Position numbers and translations under genes: made by a program | Shown: piece by piece, positions 14,540 to 23,944 of the stretch | Numbering within the stretch: the stretch's first letter is position 1 | How the letters are laid out: every line of letters starts with the position of its first letter | Source of the DNA: Belliella filtrata | GTDB taxonomy: Bacteria; Bacteroidota; Bacteroidia; Cytophagales; Cyclobacteriaceae | Assembly (NCBI RefSeq): GCF_022549775.1 | Contig: NZ_JAKZGP010000038.1 | Span: 1 to 49,150, forward strand | Reading direction: 5' to 3' | Length of the DNA: 49,150 nucleotides | The notes under the pieces: model-generated | What the model saw: the letters and a program-made list of their open reading frames with translations, nothing else | Told to the model about the DNA's origin: nothing | Database searches by the model: none

Positions 14540-17500
14540 TTAAAACGTAAGTTGTAGACCACCTATAAAGGTTCTTGCAGCTGGATACTGACCAAAGTCA
14601 ATACCTTGACCAAGTGTTGTGTTGATACCTGTTCTTGCAGCAATCTCTGGATCATATCCTGTATAGTTGGTGAAGGTTAGTAGGTTTTGTCCAGATACGT
14701 AAACTCTCACTCTTGAGATTGACCCCTTGCTGATTTGTTCTACAAAAGTACTTGGAACAGTATAACCAAAGCTTAGGTTTTTCAACCTTAAGAATGATCC
14801 GTCCTCAATCCATCGTGAACTAGCTCTTGCATTTCTGTTTGGATCACTATTTATGGCTCTTGGGAAATCAGTATTCCTATTGTTTGGTGTCCATCTGTCA
14901 TTTACAACTGAACTTGCATTGAATAGTCTTGTCATCCCTTCAGTATGGAACCTAAGTAGGTTGAAGATTTCATTTCCCTGAACCCCTTGCCAGAACATAG
15001 AGAAATCGAAGTTTTTGTAATTGGCAGAGAAATTCAAACCATAAGTGAAGTCAGGCATGTAGTGACCTAAATAGGTTCTGTCATTGGCATTGATTTCACC
15101 ATCATCATTTAAATCTGCAAACCTGATGTCACCAGCAGCTGTATGGATTTGTGGATTATATGGGTCATCACCTTCTGGTAGATTTTGTCTCGGAGCAGAA
15201 AGCGCTTCCTCATTGCTTTGGAAAATAGATTCAGTTAACCAACCATAGAAGTAGCCAATTGGCCTACCAGCTTCTGTGAAAGTCAAAGGGTCTCCTTGGA
15301 AATCAGGACCAAATATGGTGTTTCCAGAGCCTAAAGAAACCAATTCGTTTCTTACAAAACCGATGTTTCCGTCCACTGCAAACTGGAAGTCTCCAGTGTA
15401 TTTTCTATATCCCAAAGTAAGCTCTATACCTCTATTTGAAACAGTTCCTACGTTAGCCACTGGAGCTCCATCATATCCTAATGAAGGAGGGATTGGAACA
15501 CCCAAGATCATGCCCTCAGTGGTATTGTCAAACCACTCAAAAGAGAAGTTCAACCTGTCATCGAACAGGCCTAAATCAAAACCTATGTTTTTCATGATCG
15601 TAGTTTCCCATCTTAAATTTGGGTTGGCGAGTGTAGATATTGTACTACCAGCAGCTGTAGTTCCACCAAATGGGTAGAAGAAATTACTGTTGATCGTAGC
15701 TTGATACACGTAGTTACCGATCTGGTCATTTCCTGTTTCACCATAACTTGCTCTCAATTTCAAATCACTGAGCTGCGTCAAATTCTGCATGAATCCTTCT
15801 TCGCTCAGTCTCCAACCAGCAGAAATTGACGGGAAAGTACCCCATTTGGAGTTTGGCCCAAATCTAGATCCACCATCTCTACGAATAGATGCACTGAATA
15901 GATATTTCTGGTCATAATCATAGGTGACCCTTGCCAAATAGGAGATCAAAGCATATTCAAGTTTATCACTTGTTGCTGTCATGTTCTGAACACCTTGCAG
16001 CTCGCGGATTTCATTGGTTAGGAAATTTTGACCAGATCCACCGAGTGATGTGCTAAGGAATGTTTGCTGCTCTACAACACCTAATATGTTAAATGAATGC
16101 TTGTCTATCGTTTTTGAATAAGAAAGCTGATTGGATATCAACGGCGAGAAAAAGCTGAACCTATTCTGCCCAATTACTGCAAATGGCTGCTCATGGAAAT
16201 CACCAGCTCTGTATCTTGGGACATAATCATTGTTTGTTCCAAGGGCTAGATCTGTACCTACCAAAAATTTGTATTTCAGACCATCTATGATGTCTACATC
16301 CAGGTAAGCCGTTCCAAGAACTTTGTATTCTTGCAGTCTGTTGGTCCTCAGCTCTGCATTCAAAACTGGGTTCTCTGCATCAGATCCATCTACTCTGTCA
16401 GGACCTCTAAATCCACCTAGTCTATTCTCATCTCTCACCGGCAGGTAAGGAACGGACTTCACCATGTGTTCAAGCTGCGTTCTACCTCCGACAAAAGGCT
16501 CTTCATTTCTACTGGAGTAAGCAATGGTCAATGTTTGACCAACCTTGACTCTATTACTTAATTTGATTTCAGTATTTGCTCTGAAAGAGAATCGTTCGAA
16601 ATCCGTTCCTCTCATGATACCTTCTTGACCAAAATATCCTGCTGATACATTGTAAGTAACGGATTCATTACCACCCGAAATTCCAACATTGTGATCTTGG
16701 ATAGTTGCTTGACGGAACATTTCACCTTGCCAATCTGTGTTTACATCGGCTAAATCTCCTAAGTTATCAAATCGGGCAGGAGCTGGCTCTCCAGCATTTC
16801 CTAATAATTCTCTACCAAAGGCAATGTATTGATCTCTATCCAGCAGATCGAGTGTTCTCCAAGCTCTTTGAGTACCTACATAGGAGTCTACAGTTACTTT
16901 TGCTTTTCCTGGCTTACCTTTTTTGGTAGTCACCAAGATAACACCATTGGCCGCTCTTGAACCATAGATCGCAGCAGCTGATGCATCTTTCAATACTTCG
17001 ATGGACTCAATATCTGCTGTGTTGATGGAGTTTAATCCACCTGCAGGTACACCATCGATTACGTATAGCGGATCATTATTTCCAACTGTACCGATACCTC
17101 TGATTCTTACTACTGGATTGGTGCCTGGTGCTCCAGCATTGGTGACATTGACACCAGCTGCTCTACCTTGGATCGCTGATGCTAAGTTAGGTACAGGGAG
17201 TTCGGTAATTTGATCCGAAGAAATAGAGGTAATGGCACTGGTGACCGTGGCTCTTTTTTGTGTACCATAACCCACCACAACTACCTCAGAAAGTGATTCT
17301 TGTGTTGGTTCTAGTGAGATGTTGAATGTTGTAGTGTTTCCTACTACTCTCTCGATTTGGGTGTAGCCAATAAAGGAAAACACTAAAACGGAATTGGAGG
17401 AAGGTACACTTAGGTTAAATGTACCATCAATGTCTGTAGCTGTACCTGTAGTACTGCCTTTGACAAATACGTTTACACCAGGAAGTGATTCTCCAGTATC

Positions 17501-17656
17501 ACCATCCTTGACAGTCCCTGTAACTTGGATTTGTTGATTTCCCGCTTGAGCAAAGGATTCATTTGGTTGGTAGAAAAACCACAATGAGAGCAAGCCTAAT
17601 AGAGCAATGCTTTTGCCCAATCCGCTGGGGGTTTTTGGGTAAATTGTTTTTTGCAT
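14540..17656 (-). CDS. SusC/RagA family TonB-linked outer membrane protein
   Basis: This 1038-residue outer membrane transporter has a signal peptide (cut near residue 36, FAQA), a carboxypeptidase-regulatory-like domain (about 42-125, VTGTVKDGDTGESLPGVNVF) and the SusC signature SLSEVVVVGYGTQKRATVTS before the plug domain. The plug (about 130-240) includes LYVIDGVP and ASAAAIYGSRAANGVI. A 22-strand barrel follows. It pairs with SusD to import large ligands using TonB energy. No TonB box-like anti-sigma signalling genes are near, so control is unknown. Confidence 0.96.
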   Translation of the reverse strand: MQKTIYPKTPSGLGKSIALLGLLSLWFFYQPNESFAQAGNQQIQVTGTVKDGDTGESLPGVNVFVKGSTTGTATDIDGTFNLSVPSSNSVLVFSFIGYTQIERVVGNTTTFNISLEPTQESLSEVVVVGYGTQKRATVTSAITSISSDQITELPVPNLASAIQGRAAGVNVTNAGAPGTNPVVRIRGIGTVGNNDPLYVIDGVPAGGLNSINTADIESIEVLKDASAAAIYGSRAANGVILVTTKKGKPGKAKVTVDSYVGTQRAWRTLDLLDRDQYIAFGRELLGNAGEPAPARFDNLGDLADVNTDWQGEMFRQATIQDHNVGISGGNESVTYNVSAGYFGQEGIMRGTDFERFSFRANTEIKLSNRVKVGQTLTIAYSSRNEEPFVGGRTQLEHMVKSVPYLPVRDENRLGGFRGPDRVDGSDAENPVLNAELRTNRLQEYKVLGTAYLDVDIIDGLKYKFLVGTDLALGTNNDYVPRYRAGDFHEQPFAVIGQNRFSFFSPLISNQLSYSKTIDKHSFNILGVVEQQTFLSTSLGGSGQNFLTNEIRELQGVQNMTATSDKLEYALISYLARVTYDYDQKYLFSASIRRDGGSRFGPNSKWGTFPSISAGWRLSEEGFMQNLTQLSDLKLRASYGETGNDQIGNYVYQATINSNFFYPFGGTTAAGSTISTLANPNLRWETTIMKNIGFDLGLFDDRLNFSFEWFDNTTEGMILGVPIPPSLGYDGAPVANVGTVSNRGIELTLGYRKYTGDFQFAVDGNIGFVRNELVSLGSGNTIFGPDFQGDPLTFTEAGRPIGYFYGWLTESIFQSNEEALSAPRQNLPEGDDPYNPQIHTAAGDIRFADLNDDGEINANDRTYLGHYMPDFTYGLNFSANYKNFDFSMFWQGVQGNEIFNLLRFHTEGMTRLFNASSVVNDRWTPNNRNTDFPRAINSDPNRNARASSRWIEDGSFLRLKNLSFGYTVPSTFVEQISKGSISRVRVYVSGQNLLTFTNYTGYDPEIAARTGINTTLGQGIDFGQYPAARTFIGGLQLTF

Positions 17657-18160
17657 AGGTTAATTTGGTTTTGAATAATGAAAATTTTTTACATCAATCT
17701 TTTGGGTAATTATTTAAGTATTTGATTTGATTTACAACTTTGAATTTATGTAAAAGGATTTGATATCTGATCGTATCCTTGTCTTGAAAACAGGAAAAAA
17801 TGAGTAAATATTTCGGTTAAGAGAATAAAAAGAAATCGATTGCATTTTGTTGCAACATTGTTCATATGAGCAAATTTGGCCATTTATAAAGAAAATTACT
17901 GCCGAAATCCTTTTATAAAATTTGTAATAAAATTGCGCTTAGAAGAAAAAGTGTTAAAATCTTTTTTTATTTACTTAATTTATAAAAATATTACAATAAA
18001 TGATTTTTTCTATCTTTAAGAAAAGTAAATCTTAATCTTCTTAAAACAGTAAGTCAAAAATGATGAGAGGTCTATATTGAATGCTTTTCTTTGCATAGAT
18101 CATATAGATGGTGAAATTTCAGAAAAGCTTGAAACTAAATCTTAGAAGCTTTTAATAAAT
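17657..18160. other. long AT-rich region upstream of susC
   Basis: This 500-base stretch has no ORF I can support. It must hold the susC promoter (minus strand), but I found no exact TANNTTTG element. Poly-A/T tracts are frequent, which may bend DNA. No riboswitch-like motif was seen. Confidence 0.4.
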
Positions 18161-18192
18161 CGTAGACCAAAAATAAATATCTTTGGTCTACG
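18161..18192 (-). terminator. intrinsic terminator after the btuG-like gene
   Basis: CGTAGACCAAA (18161-18171) pairs with TTTGGTCTACG (18182-18192), an 11-bp perfect stem with a ten-base loop, 21 bases past the stop of the beta-propeller gene on the minus strand. Confidence 0.8.
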
Positions 18193-18213
18193 ATCAACAG
18201 CAAGTCTTCTGTT

Positions 18214-19284
18214 TTATCTCCTAAAATAGAAACCAGAAGGTCCCACACCTGTTGGAATGGTTTTTACTTGTTCACCATTTTGATCGAGCACTATGGCAGT
18301 ACCTGATCCTTGAAGCCCATTGTCATCTGATACATAAATGTACTTATCAGTGGCATCATAACCTATTCCGTACATCCTTCTTCCTTCATAGAATTCTGAA
18401 TCAAGTATTTGACCAGAAGTAATAGATATTTTGCTAATCATATCGAAATAGTCAGGGTAGCCAGAACTTGACACAATGTAGGCTTCTCCAGCTTCAGCCA
18501 AAGCAAGTCTTGCTGTAGCATTTTGAATGGCTATCTCGGTGGTATTTGATATGCTATAATTGGTTCTGTTGATTTCGTGGAAATATATGGCAGTGGAAGT
18601 TCTTGCAAATAATAGTAGTTTACCATCCAATTCGATAAAACTAGCTGGTGTACCTGCGATTTCTATACTCCTTTCTACTTCATCTCCACCTATAGGCAAT
18701 ACATCAATGGTTCTAGCCGCTCTACACACGATTAAGATGTCATTGTTGATTTTGTATAATTTTTCCGGACTACTGGATGTTGGGATTCTTTTAGAAACCT
18801 GACCACCTGAAAGGTTGTCCACTACAGCGATGTAGGAGTCATTGAGTTGCCAGTTGCTGTCATATGGACCATGATCCGAGATATACAATTTGTTGTCTGC
18901 TACGATGAGAGATCTTGGCTGGATCAATTCTGGATTTTCCTCACTTCCTTCTACAGACCCAATACTTTGAAAGGTGTTCTTATTCACAATCTCCACCTTT
19001 CCAGTATTAGAGACTAAGTAGAAGAAATCATTATGAAGGACAAGATCTTGAAGTACCCCAGCGAATGGTCTGTTGTTTACCTGCTCAAAAATATTTTGCT
19101 GCACCTGTCCAGTTGTGAAATTGTAATGGCTCACATCGCCATCTCTGGAACTGAAATTCCCCTCATTAATGATCAAAAGACCTCTTTCAAATTCTCCTAA
19201 AGGGGTTTCGTCTCTACTGCTATCACAAGAGTAAATGAATAATGATAAGGCTAAGAGATAGCCAAGTAGTCTAAAGTTTCTCAT
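18214..19284 (-). CDS. BtuG-like surface beta-propeller lipoprotein (DUF5074/YncE-like)
   Basis: A 356-residue lipoprotein (lipobox FIYSC, Cys20) made of repeated beta-propeller strands of the YncE/DUF5074 kind, for example LLIINEGNFSSRDGDVSHYN, KVEIVNKNTFQSIGSV and KYIYVSDDNGLQGSGTAIVL. The size fits a seven-bladed propeller. Its start overlaps the stop of the BtuB-like receptor by four bases (ATGA), so the two are translated together under the cobalamin riboswitch. Bacteroides BtuG proteins have this architecture and context: they sit on BtuB at the cell surface and capture vitamin B12 with extreme affinity. Assignment as BtuG is by architecture and context. Confidence 0.8.
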   Translation of the reverse strand: MRNFRLLGYLLALSLFIYSCDSSRDETPLGEFERGLLIINEGNFSSRDGDVSHYNFTTGQVQQNIFEQVNNRPFAGVLQDLVLHNDFFYLVSNTGKVEIVNKNTFQSIGSVEGSEENPELIQPRSLIVADNKLYISDHGPYDSNWQLNDSYIAVVDNLSGGQVSKRIPTSSSPEKLYKINNDILIVCRAARTIDVLPIGGDEVERSIEIAGTPASFIELDGKLLLFARTSTAIYFHEINRTNYSISNTTEIAIQNATARLALAEAGEAYIVSSSGYPDYFDMISKISITSGQILDSEFYEGRRMYGIGYDATDKYIYVSDDNGLQGSGTAIVLDQNGEQVKTIPTGVGPSGFYFRR

Positions 19285-21161
19285 AAGTTTACATTTATAT
19301 TAATTTGATAATTTCTTCCAGGCATAGCTCTCAGCCGAAGCACTTGATAATCGCTATTTGTCAGGTTGTTGACTTGAAGACCAAGCGTGGCGTTAATCGT
19401 AGAAAAGAGCTTCAATTTGTGATTGATACCCAAATCCAAAAGTCCATAGGGTGCTACTGCTGAGATGTTGTCTGTATTCACATATCGCTCACCTACCCAA
19501 TGGCCGTTGATCATGGCTTCAGTTGATTGGTAGGCTATTCGAATATTGCCTTGAGCTTTGTGCTTAGGTGTTAGTGGTAATTGATTGCCCTGTGAGCGAT
19601 CATTGGAGGAGATGTTGTTTAAAATTGTGGCAAGTGTATAGTTGTAGGTCGCACTTAAGCTGACTTTGACATTTCCATAAGTCTTAGATGCAGCCCCAAA
19701 GTACTCAATGCCTTGGTTTCTAACTTCACGGATATTTTCAGGACTCCAAAAGCTTCCCCTTGGTAGCCAAATGATCCAATTGTCTACCCACATGCTGTAA
19801 ATGTTGATTTGATTACTTAGCTGAAATCCATTTTTTTCCAGTTCTTGTTTCAAGCCAATTTCAGAACTGATGCTTTTCTCGGGTTCGATATCTGGGTTGC
19901 CACCAGGTACCCAAAACCTATCATTAAGTGTGGGAATCTTGAAACTTCTAGAAACAGCGGTATGGGTACTAATTTTATTGTGTTCCCCTTTTCTAAAAGT
20001 CCATTCTGCTCCAGCACTAGGGGTGAAAGGTGCCAAAGTGCCATCGTAGATCATTTGCCTAAGGTTGATTGAAATGGCTAGATCTGAAATTGGGCGAATA
20101 TTTATAGCTTGGTAAAGCTCTGTCCGATCATCAGTTGCCTGATAGCTGCTTAAGTTTCCTCTTACATGATTGTGGCGAATGCCAGATTTTGATTGGAGCT
20201 TTTCTGATACAGTCCAGTCTACATCTGTGGATAACAAATACTGCACTGTTTGACTCAAACTGCCATTGAAATCGATTTCATCCAATACTACACCTGACTT
20301 TATATTCCAGATCAAATTGCTAGAGAACTGATTGTAATCGACCACTGCACGAAAATTCCTATCTACCTGTTGATCCCGATCATTGGAACCCATTACCGGT
20401 TGGATTTGCCTATCGCTGAAGTTATACCAAATAGAAGTGCTGAGTTGTTGCTTTTTGCTTAGGTTCCAAGCCAAATCTTGCATGGCACCAAATTGCTCAA
20501 CAGCTGCATGTCTTTGTCTTTCCTCAGGGCTACCAGCTCTCGCTAGGTTATTGAATTTGAAGTTGTTTTTTGTATAGTTCCTATAAGCTCGTGTTCTTGT
20601 AGAGAAATTTTTATTAGAAAATTCATACGCTACCAGTTGATTCCATCTTCCGAAGCTACCTAGGGTTGTATTTATTCTTGTTTGATGTCCTTGATTGAAT
20701 TGATTTCGGCTGTTGAGGTGCACTGCTCCACCTATCGCATCTGTGCCATAAAGTGCTCCAGCACTACCGTAGTGAATGGTAGCTTGATCAAATCCACCTA
20801 CAGGGATAATCGAAAAATCAGCTTGTCCCAAAGAGGGACTATTTACCGGTAGGCCATTCCAGAAAACAGCATTATGTCCAGCAGAAGTACCTCTCATGGT
20901 CAAAGAAGCGAGCATGCCTGGTCCATATTGTCTAAGAAAAAGCCCTGTTCGCTGTTGTAAAACTTCTGCAAAAGCTTGCCCTTGAAAATCAGCTAAATCT
21001 CTTGAATCTATTGTATGTAGTGTCTGGCCATGGCTGAATTTCTCAAGAGGAGAGGCATAGACATCTATAGCATGAAGTTCTACAGTATCTTGTAGGCTAT
21101 GCTGGTAAGTAGCTGTATCCAAATTCAAGGATACAAAGCATAATAAACTGATGAGCAACAA
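19281..21161 (-). CDS. btuB: BtuB-like TonB-dependent cobalamin receptor
   Basis: An outer membrane receptor of about 626 residues. The plug domain (about 40-155) has FAEVLQQRTGLFLRQYGPGM, the MRGTSAGHNAVFWNGLPVN signature and GSAGALYGTDAIGGAVHL; a 22-strand barrel ends NYQININVNL with an outer-membrane-type terminal residue. It is downstream of a cobalamin riboswitch and followed by the BtuG-like gene, so B12 is the likely ligand. The start is unclear: only TTG at 21161 opens the frame, giving a signal peptide with no basic residues. An ATG at 21204 in the neighbouring frame supplies MSLNNQLPLFNFK and would join after deleting one A in the AAAA at 21165-21168. Confidence 0.88.
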   Translation of the reverse strand: MLLISLLCFVSLNLDTATYQHSLQDTVELHAIDVYASPLEKFSHGQTLHTIDSRDLADFQGQAFAEVLQQRTGLFLRQYGPGMLASLTMRGTSAGHNAVFWNGLPVNSPSLGQADFSIIPVGGFDQATIHYGSAGALYGTDAIGGAVHLNSRNQFNQGHQTRINTTLGSFGRWNQLVAYEFSNKNFSTRTRAYRNYTKNNFKFNNLARAGSPEERQRHAAVEQFGAMQDLAWNLSKKQQLSTSIWYNFSDRQIQPVMGSNDRDQQVDRNFRAVVDYNQFSSNLIWNIKSGVVLDEIDFNGSLSQTVQYLLSTDVDWTVSEKLQSKSGIRHNHVRGNLSSYQATDDRTELYQAINIRPISDLAISINLRQMIYDGTLAPFTPSAGAEWTFRKGEHNKISTHTAVSRSFKIPTLNDRFWVPGGNPDIEPEKSISSEIGLKQELEKNGFQLSNQINIYSMWVDNWIIWLPRGSFWSPENIREVRNQGIEYFGAASKTYGNVKVSLSATYNYTLATILNNISSNDRSQGNQLPLTPKHKAQGNIRIAYQSTEAMINGHWVGERYVNTDNISAVAPYGLLDLGINHKLKLFSTINATLGLQVNNLTNSDYQVLRLRAMPGRNYQININVNL

Positions 21162-21357
21162 TTGTTTTGAAGTTAAATAATGGCAACTGATTATTTAAAC
21201 TCATTGCAAGTGCGAAATTTGTTGTGAGAGAAATGAGGGTGATACAAGCAAATGGCTTTCTAGAATACTAAAAGGATGTGGTCCTTAATCTGCTTACTCC
21301 AAGAGCTGTACCAAGTTCTTTTCATCTCCGCCTTTCACCCGAAAGCTTTGAATTTGA

Positions 21358-21560
21358 GTAGAAAAGGCAGGTCTCCTGGCTTCCTTGGATTTACCGGCCT
21401 TCTCATCCTCTCCCGATTGTGATCGGGATGAACAATGGCATTGTGGAGGCAAATCACTTTCTCAGCATTTTCTGAGAAAAGGTTACAGTTGCGGGGACAG
21501 CTTCGGTATTACACCGAATTCCCTTTTAATCTCGAGGGCCTGATTTAGGATCGAGAACCA
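21358..21560 (-). promoter_or_regulatory. cobalamin (AdoCbl) riboswitch
   Basis: On the minus strand the region reads, in order, GGGAATTCGGTGTAATACCG, then AGCTGTCCCCGCAACTGTAA (21500-21481), a variable arm with the pairing CCCGAT/ATCGGG, and the B12 box GCCAGGAGACCTGCC (21380-21366). These are the conserved core elements of class I cobalamin riboswitches. It lies about 160-200 bases before the BtuB-like gene and should lower its expression when B12 is plentiful. I could not identify the expression platform with certainty. Confidence 0.95.
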
Positions 21561-21685
21561 ATTCAGGCTGCAAACATAAGGATTCAAATTGAAAGTTTTC
21601 AAACAAACTTTGGAAAAATGATTTGAAATCCTTCTGGATTGAAATTATCTTTTGAAAAATAAATTGGAGTAGCTTTATATCTGCT

Positions 21686-21719
21686 TTTGAGTGAAAACTC
21701 AATCCCATTTGTATCTTTG
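21686..21719 (+). promoter_or_regulatory. candidate promoter of the btuFCD-like operon
   Basis: TATCTTTG at 21712-21719 fits the Bacteroidota -7 consensus exactly, and a TTTG lies at 21686-21689, 22 bases upstream. The btuF ATG is 28 bases downstream. No riboswitch motif occurs on this strand. Confidence 0.55.
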
Positions 21720-21747
21720 AGGTGATTTTGGCTTTATTTAACCCATT

Positions 21748-22908
21748 ATGAAATCCTTTCAAAAAACACTAAAAACAATCCCTTTATTATTTTTAATCAT
21801 CTTTTTGCTTCCCTCATGTGAGCAAAAGACAAATTCATTCCAGCCTGATGTAGAAGAAATAGAAAACCTCTATGCTAAAGGTTTTCAGGTGTTTAAAGGA
21901 AAAGGTTATTGGGTCTTGGAAGTGACAAAAGCTTTTTCAGGATCACATGACCCCTTCAAATATTTGATTTTGGAAAACAAAGATATTACCCGACCAGATG
22001 GGGATTTTGATGCCGTAGTTACGTTACCTGTTGAGCAGGTGATTTTGACATCGACTACTCAAATTCCGCACTTGGATTTACTTTCATGTACCGAAAGACT
22101 TATTGGTTTTCCCAACTTAGATTTAATATCAAGCACTGATACGAGAAAACGCATCGAGCGTGGTCAGGTGCGAGATTTGGGATCAGGTGCTCAAGCAAAC
22201 GTGGAAATGATGGTAGACTTAGAACCTGATTGGGTGATGATCTCTACGATGGGTGAAGATTTGAAGCATTTGGATTTATTAAAAACTGCAGGCATTCCAG
22301 CGGTGATCAATGGTGAATATGTAGAGCAGCATCCACTTGGAAGGGCAGAGTGGATAAAGTTTACAGGAGTATTGTTGGGGAAATTTGAAGCATCTTGCAA
22401 TGTCTTCGATGAAATAGCCAAAAATTATCAAGAGGCAAATAAGCTCGTGGAGCATAAATCTTCAGGAAGGAAACCTAGCGTAATGGCAGGAGTAATGTAT
22501 AAAGATATCTGGTATGTGCCCGGGAATGATTCTTGGGGTGCACAACTACTGAAAGCCGCAGGTGGTAAATATGTCTTTGAAAATCAATCTGGTACTGGAA
22601 GTGCTCAGCTCAGTTATGAGCATGTCTTAGATCAAGCTCAAGATGCTGATTATTGGCTTGGTGCTTCTGATTATACTTCTTTAGAAGCATTGAGATTATC
22701 AGACAATAGGTATGGAAATTTTGAGGCATTTAGACAAGGGAAAGTTTATTCTTACACATCGAAAAAAGGGGCGACAGGAGGTATAGAATACTTTGAGCTT
22801 GGCTATATGCGCCCTGATCTTATACTTAAGGACCTTATTAAAATCTTGCATCCGGAGTTATTGCCAGATTATACAATGTATTTTTATGCCAAGTTGAATG
22901 AGAATTAA
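21748..22908 (+). CDS. btuF: cobalamin ABC transporter substrate-binding lipoprotein, BtuF-like
   Basis: A 386-residue protein with a lipoprotein signal (LLPSC, Cys24) and a periplasmic-binding-protein type 2 (TroA/BtuF, PF01497) fold, recognisable from DFDAVVTLPVEQVILTSTTQ, the LDLLSCTERLIGFPNLDLIS segment and VMISTMGEDLKHLDLLKTAG. It should carry cobalamin across the periplasm to the BtuC-like permease, whose gene starts before this one ends (11-base overlap). It is transcribed away from the riboswitch-controlled btuB. Iron-siderophore binding would be the alternative, but the context favours B12. Confidence 0.88.
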   Translation: MKSFQKTLKTIPLLFLIIFLLPSCEQKTNSFQPDVEEIENLYAKGFQVFKGKGYWVLEVTKAFSGSHDPFKYLILENKDITRPDGDFDAVVTLPVEQVILTSTTQIPHLDLLSCTERLIGFPNLDLISSTDTRKRIERGQVRDLGSGAQANVEMMVDLEPDWVMISTMGEDLKHLDLLKTAGIPAVINGEYVEQHPLGRAEWIKFTGVLLGKFEASCNVFDEIAKNYQEANKLVEHKSSGRKPSVMAGVMYKDIWYVPGNDSWGAQLLKAAGGKYVFENQSGTGSAQLSYEHVLDQAQDADYWLGASDYTSLEALRLSDNRYGNFEAFRQGKVYSYTSKKGATGGIEYFELGYMRPDLILKDLIKILHPELLPDYTMYFYAKLNEN

Positions 22909-23932
22909 GGGAAAGCATAATATCCTTTTTGCAATGATGCTACTGATGCTCATATTGACTTTTTTTATCAATATGAGCATAGGATCAGTATCTATTCCTT
23001 TCAATGAGATTGTTAGCAGGCTTTTAGGGAATGAATTCCCTAGAAAATCATGGGAAATCATCATCTTTGAATACAGGTTGCCAAAGGCATTTACGGCTGT
23101 TTTAGCAGGTATAGCGCTTTCAGTTAGTGGCTTACAGATGCAGACATTTTTCAGAAACCCACTGGCAGGGCCTTATGTATTAGGTATTAGCTCAGGAGCA
23201 GGTTTAGGAGTTGCCTTGTTGGTGATGGCGGGTTCTGCTTTTGGAATAAGTTTTTTTTCAGGCGGAGTAGGCATATGGGTTGTAGTAATTGCAGCAGCTT
23301 TGGGAGCTATTTTAGTTTTGTTATTGATGAGTTTTACTGCATGGAGGGTTAAGGATAGCATGACGCTTTTGATCGTAGGACTGATGTTTGGTAGTTTGGC
23401 AGGAGCGATAGTGTCAGTATTGTCTTATTTCAGCGATGCAAATCAGCTCAAAGTATATACAGTTTGGTCTATGGGCAGCTTAGGGAGTACTTTTGCTGGT
23501 CAATTAGAGTTGTTTTTTGCTGCATGTTTGGTTGGCTTGTTGCCAGTTTTGGTATTTATCAAGTCATATAATGCAATGCTTTTGGGAGAGTCTTATGCTA
23601 AAAGTATGGGGGTAAATATCCAAAGGTTGAGATGGGGAATGATTATCAGTACGGGGATTTTGGCAGGCTCAGCAACCGCATTTTGTGGCCCTATTGCATT
23701 TATTGGCATTGCTGTCCCACACATGGCACGTTTGATTTTCAAGACTGGAGATCACAGGGTGTTGTTTCCTGCATCAGCTTTGCTGGGAGCGATCGTTTTG
23801 TTAGTATGTGATGGTATCAGTCAGCTTCCAGGTTCGGCTCAAACCCTTCCCATCAATGCTGTCACATCTCTGGTAGGGGCTCCGATGGTGATATGGCTGA
23901 TTTTGAAAAGGAATTTTAGCAAAGAGTTTTAA
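22898..23932 (+). CDS. btuC: cobalamin ABC transporter permease, BtuC-like (FecCD family)
   Basis: A 344-residue inner membrane protein with about ten helices and FecCD hallmarks: RLPKAFTAVLAGIALSVSGL, QTFFRNPLAGPYVLGISSGA and PIAFIGIAVPHMARLIF near residues 265-285, which includes the coupling helix region. It forms the membrane channel with the ATPase encoded 12 bases downstream. It overlaps the substrate-binding protein gene by 11 bases, so translation is probably coupled. Confidence 0.92.
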   Translation: MRIKGKHNILFAMMLLMLILTFFINMSIGSVSIPFNEIVSRLLGNEFPRKSWEIIIFEYRLPKAFTAVLAGIALSVSGLQMQTFFRNPLAGPYVLGISSGAGLGVALLVMAGSAFGISFFSGGVGIWVVVIAAALGAILVLLLMSFTAWRVKDSMTLLIVGLMFGSLAGAIVSVLSYFSDANQLKVYTVWSMGSLGSTFAGQLELFFAACLVGLLPVLVFIKSYNAMLLGESYAKSMGVNIQRLRWGMIISTGILAGSATAFCGPIAFIGIAVPHMARLIFKTGDHRVLFPASALLGAIVLLVCDGISQLPGSAQTLPINAVTSLVGAPMVIWLILKRNFSKEF

Positions 23933-23944
23933 TCAAAATGGCAA

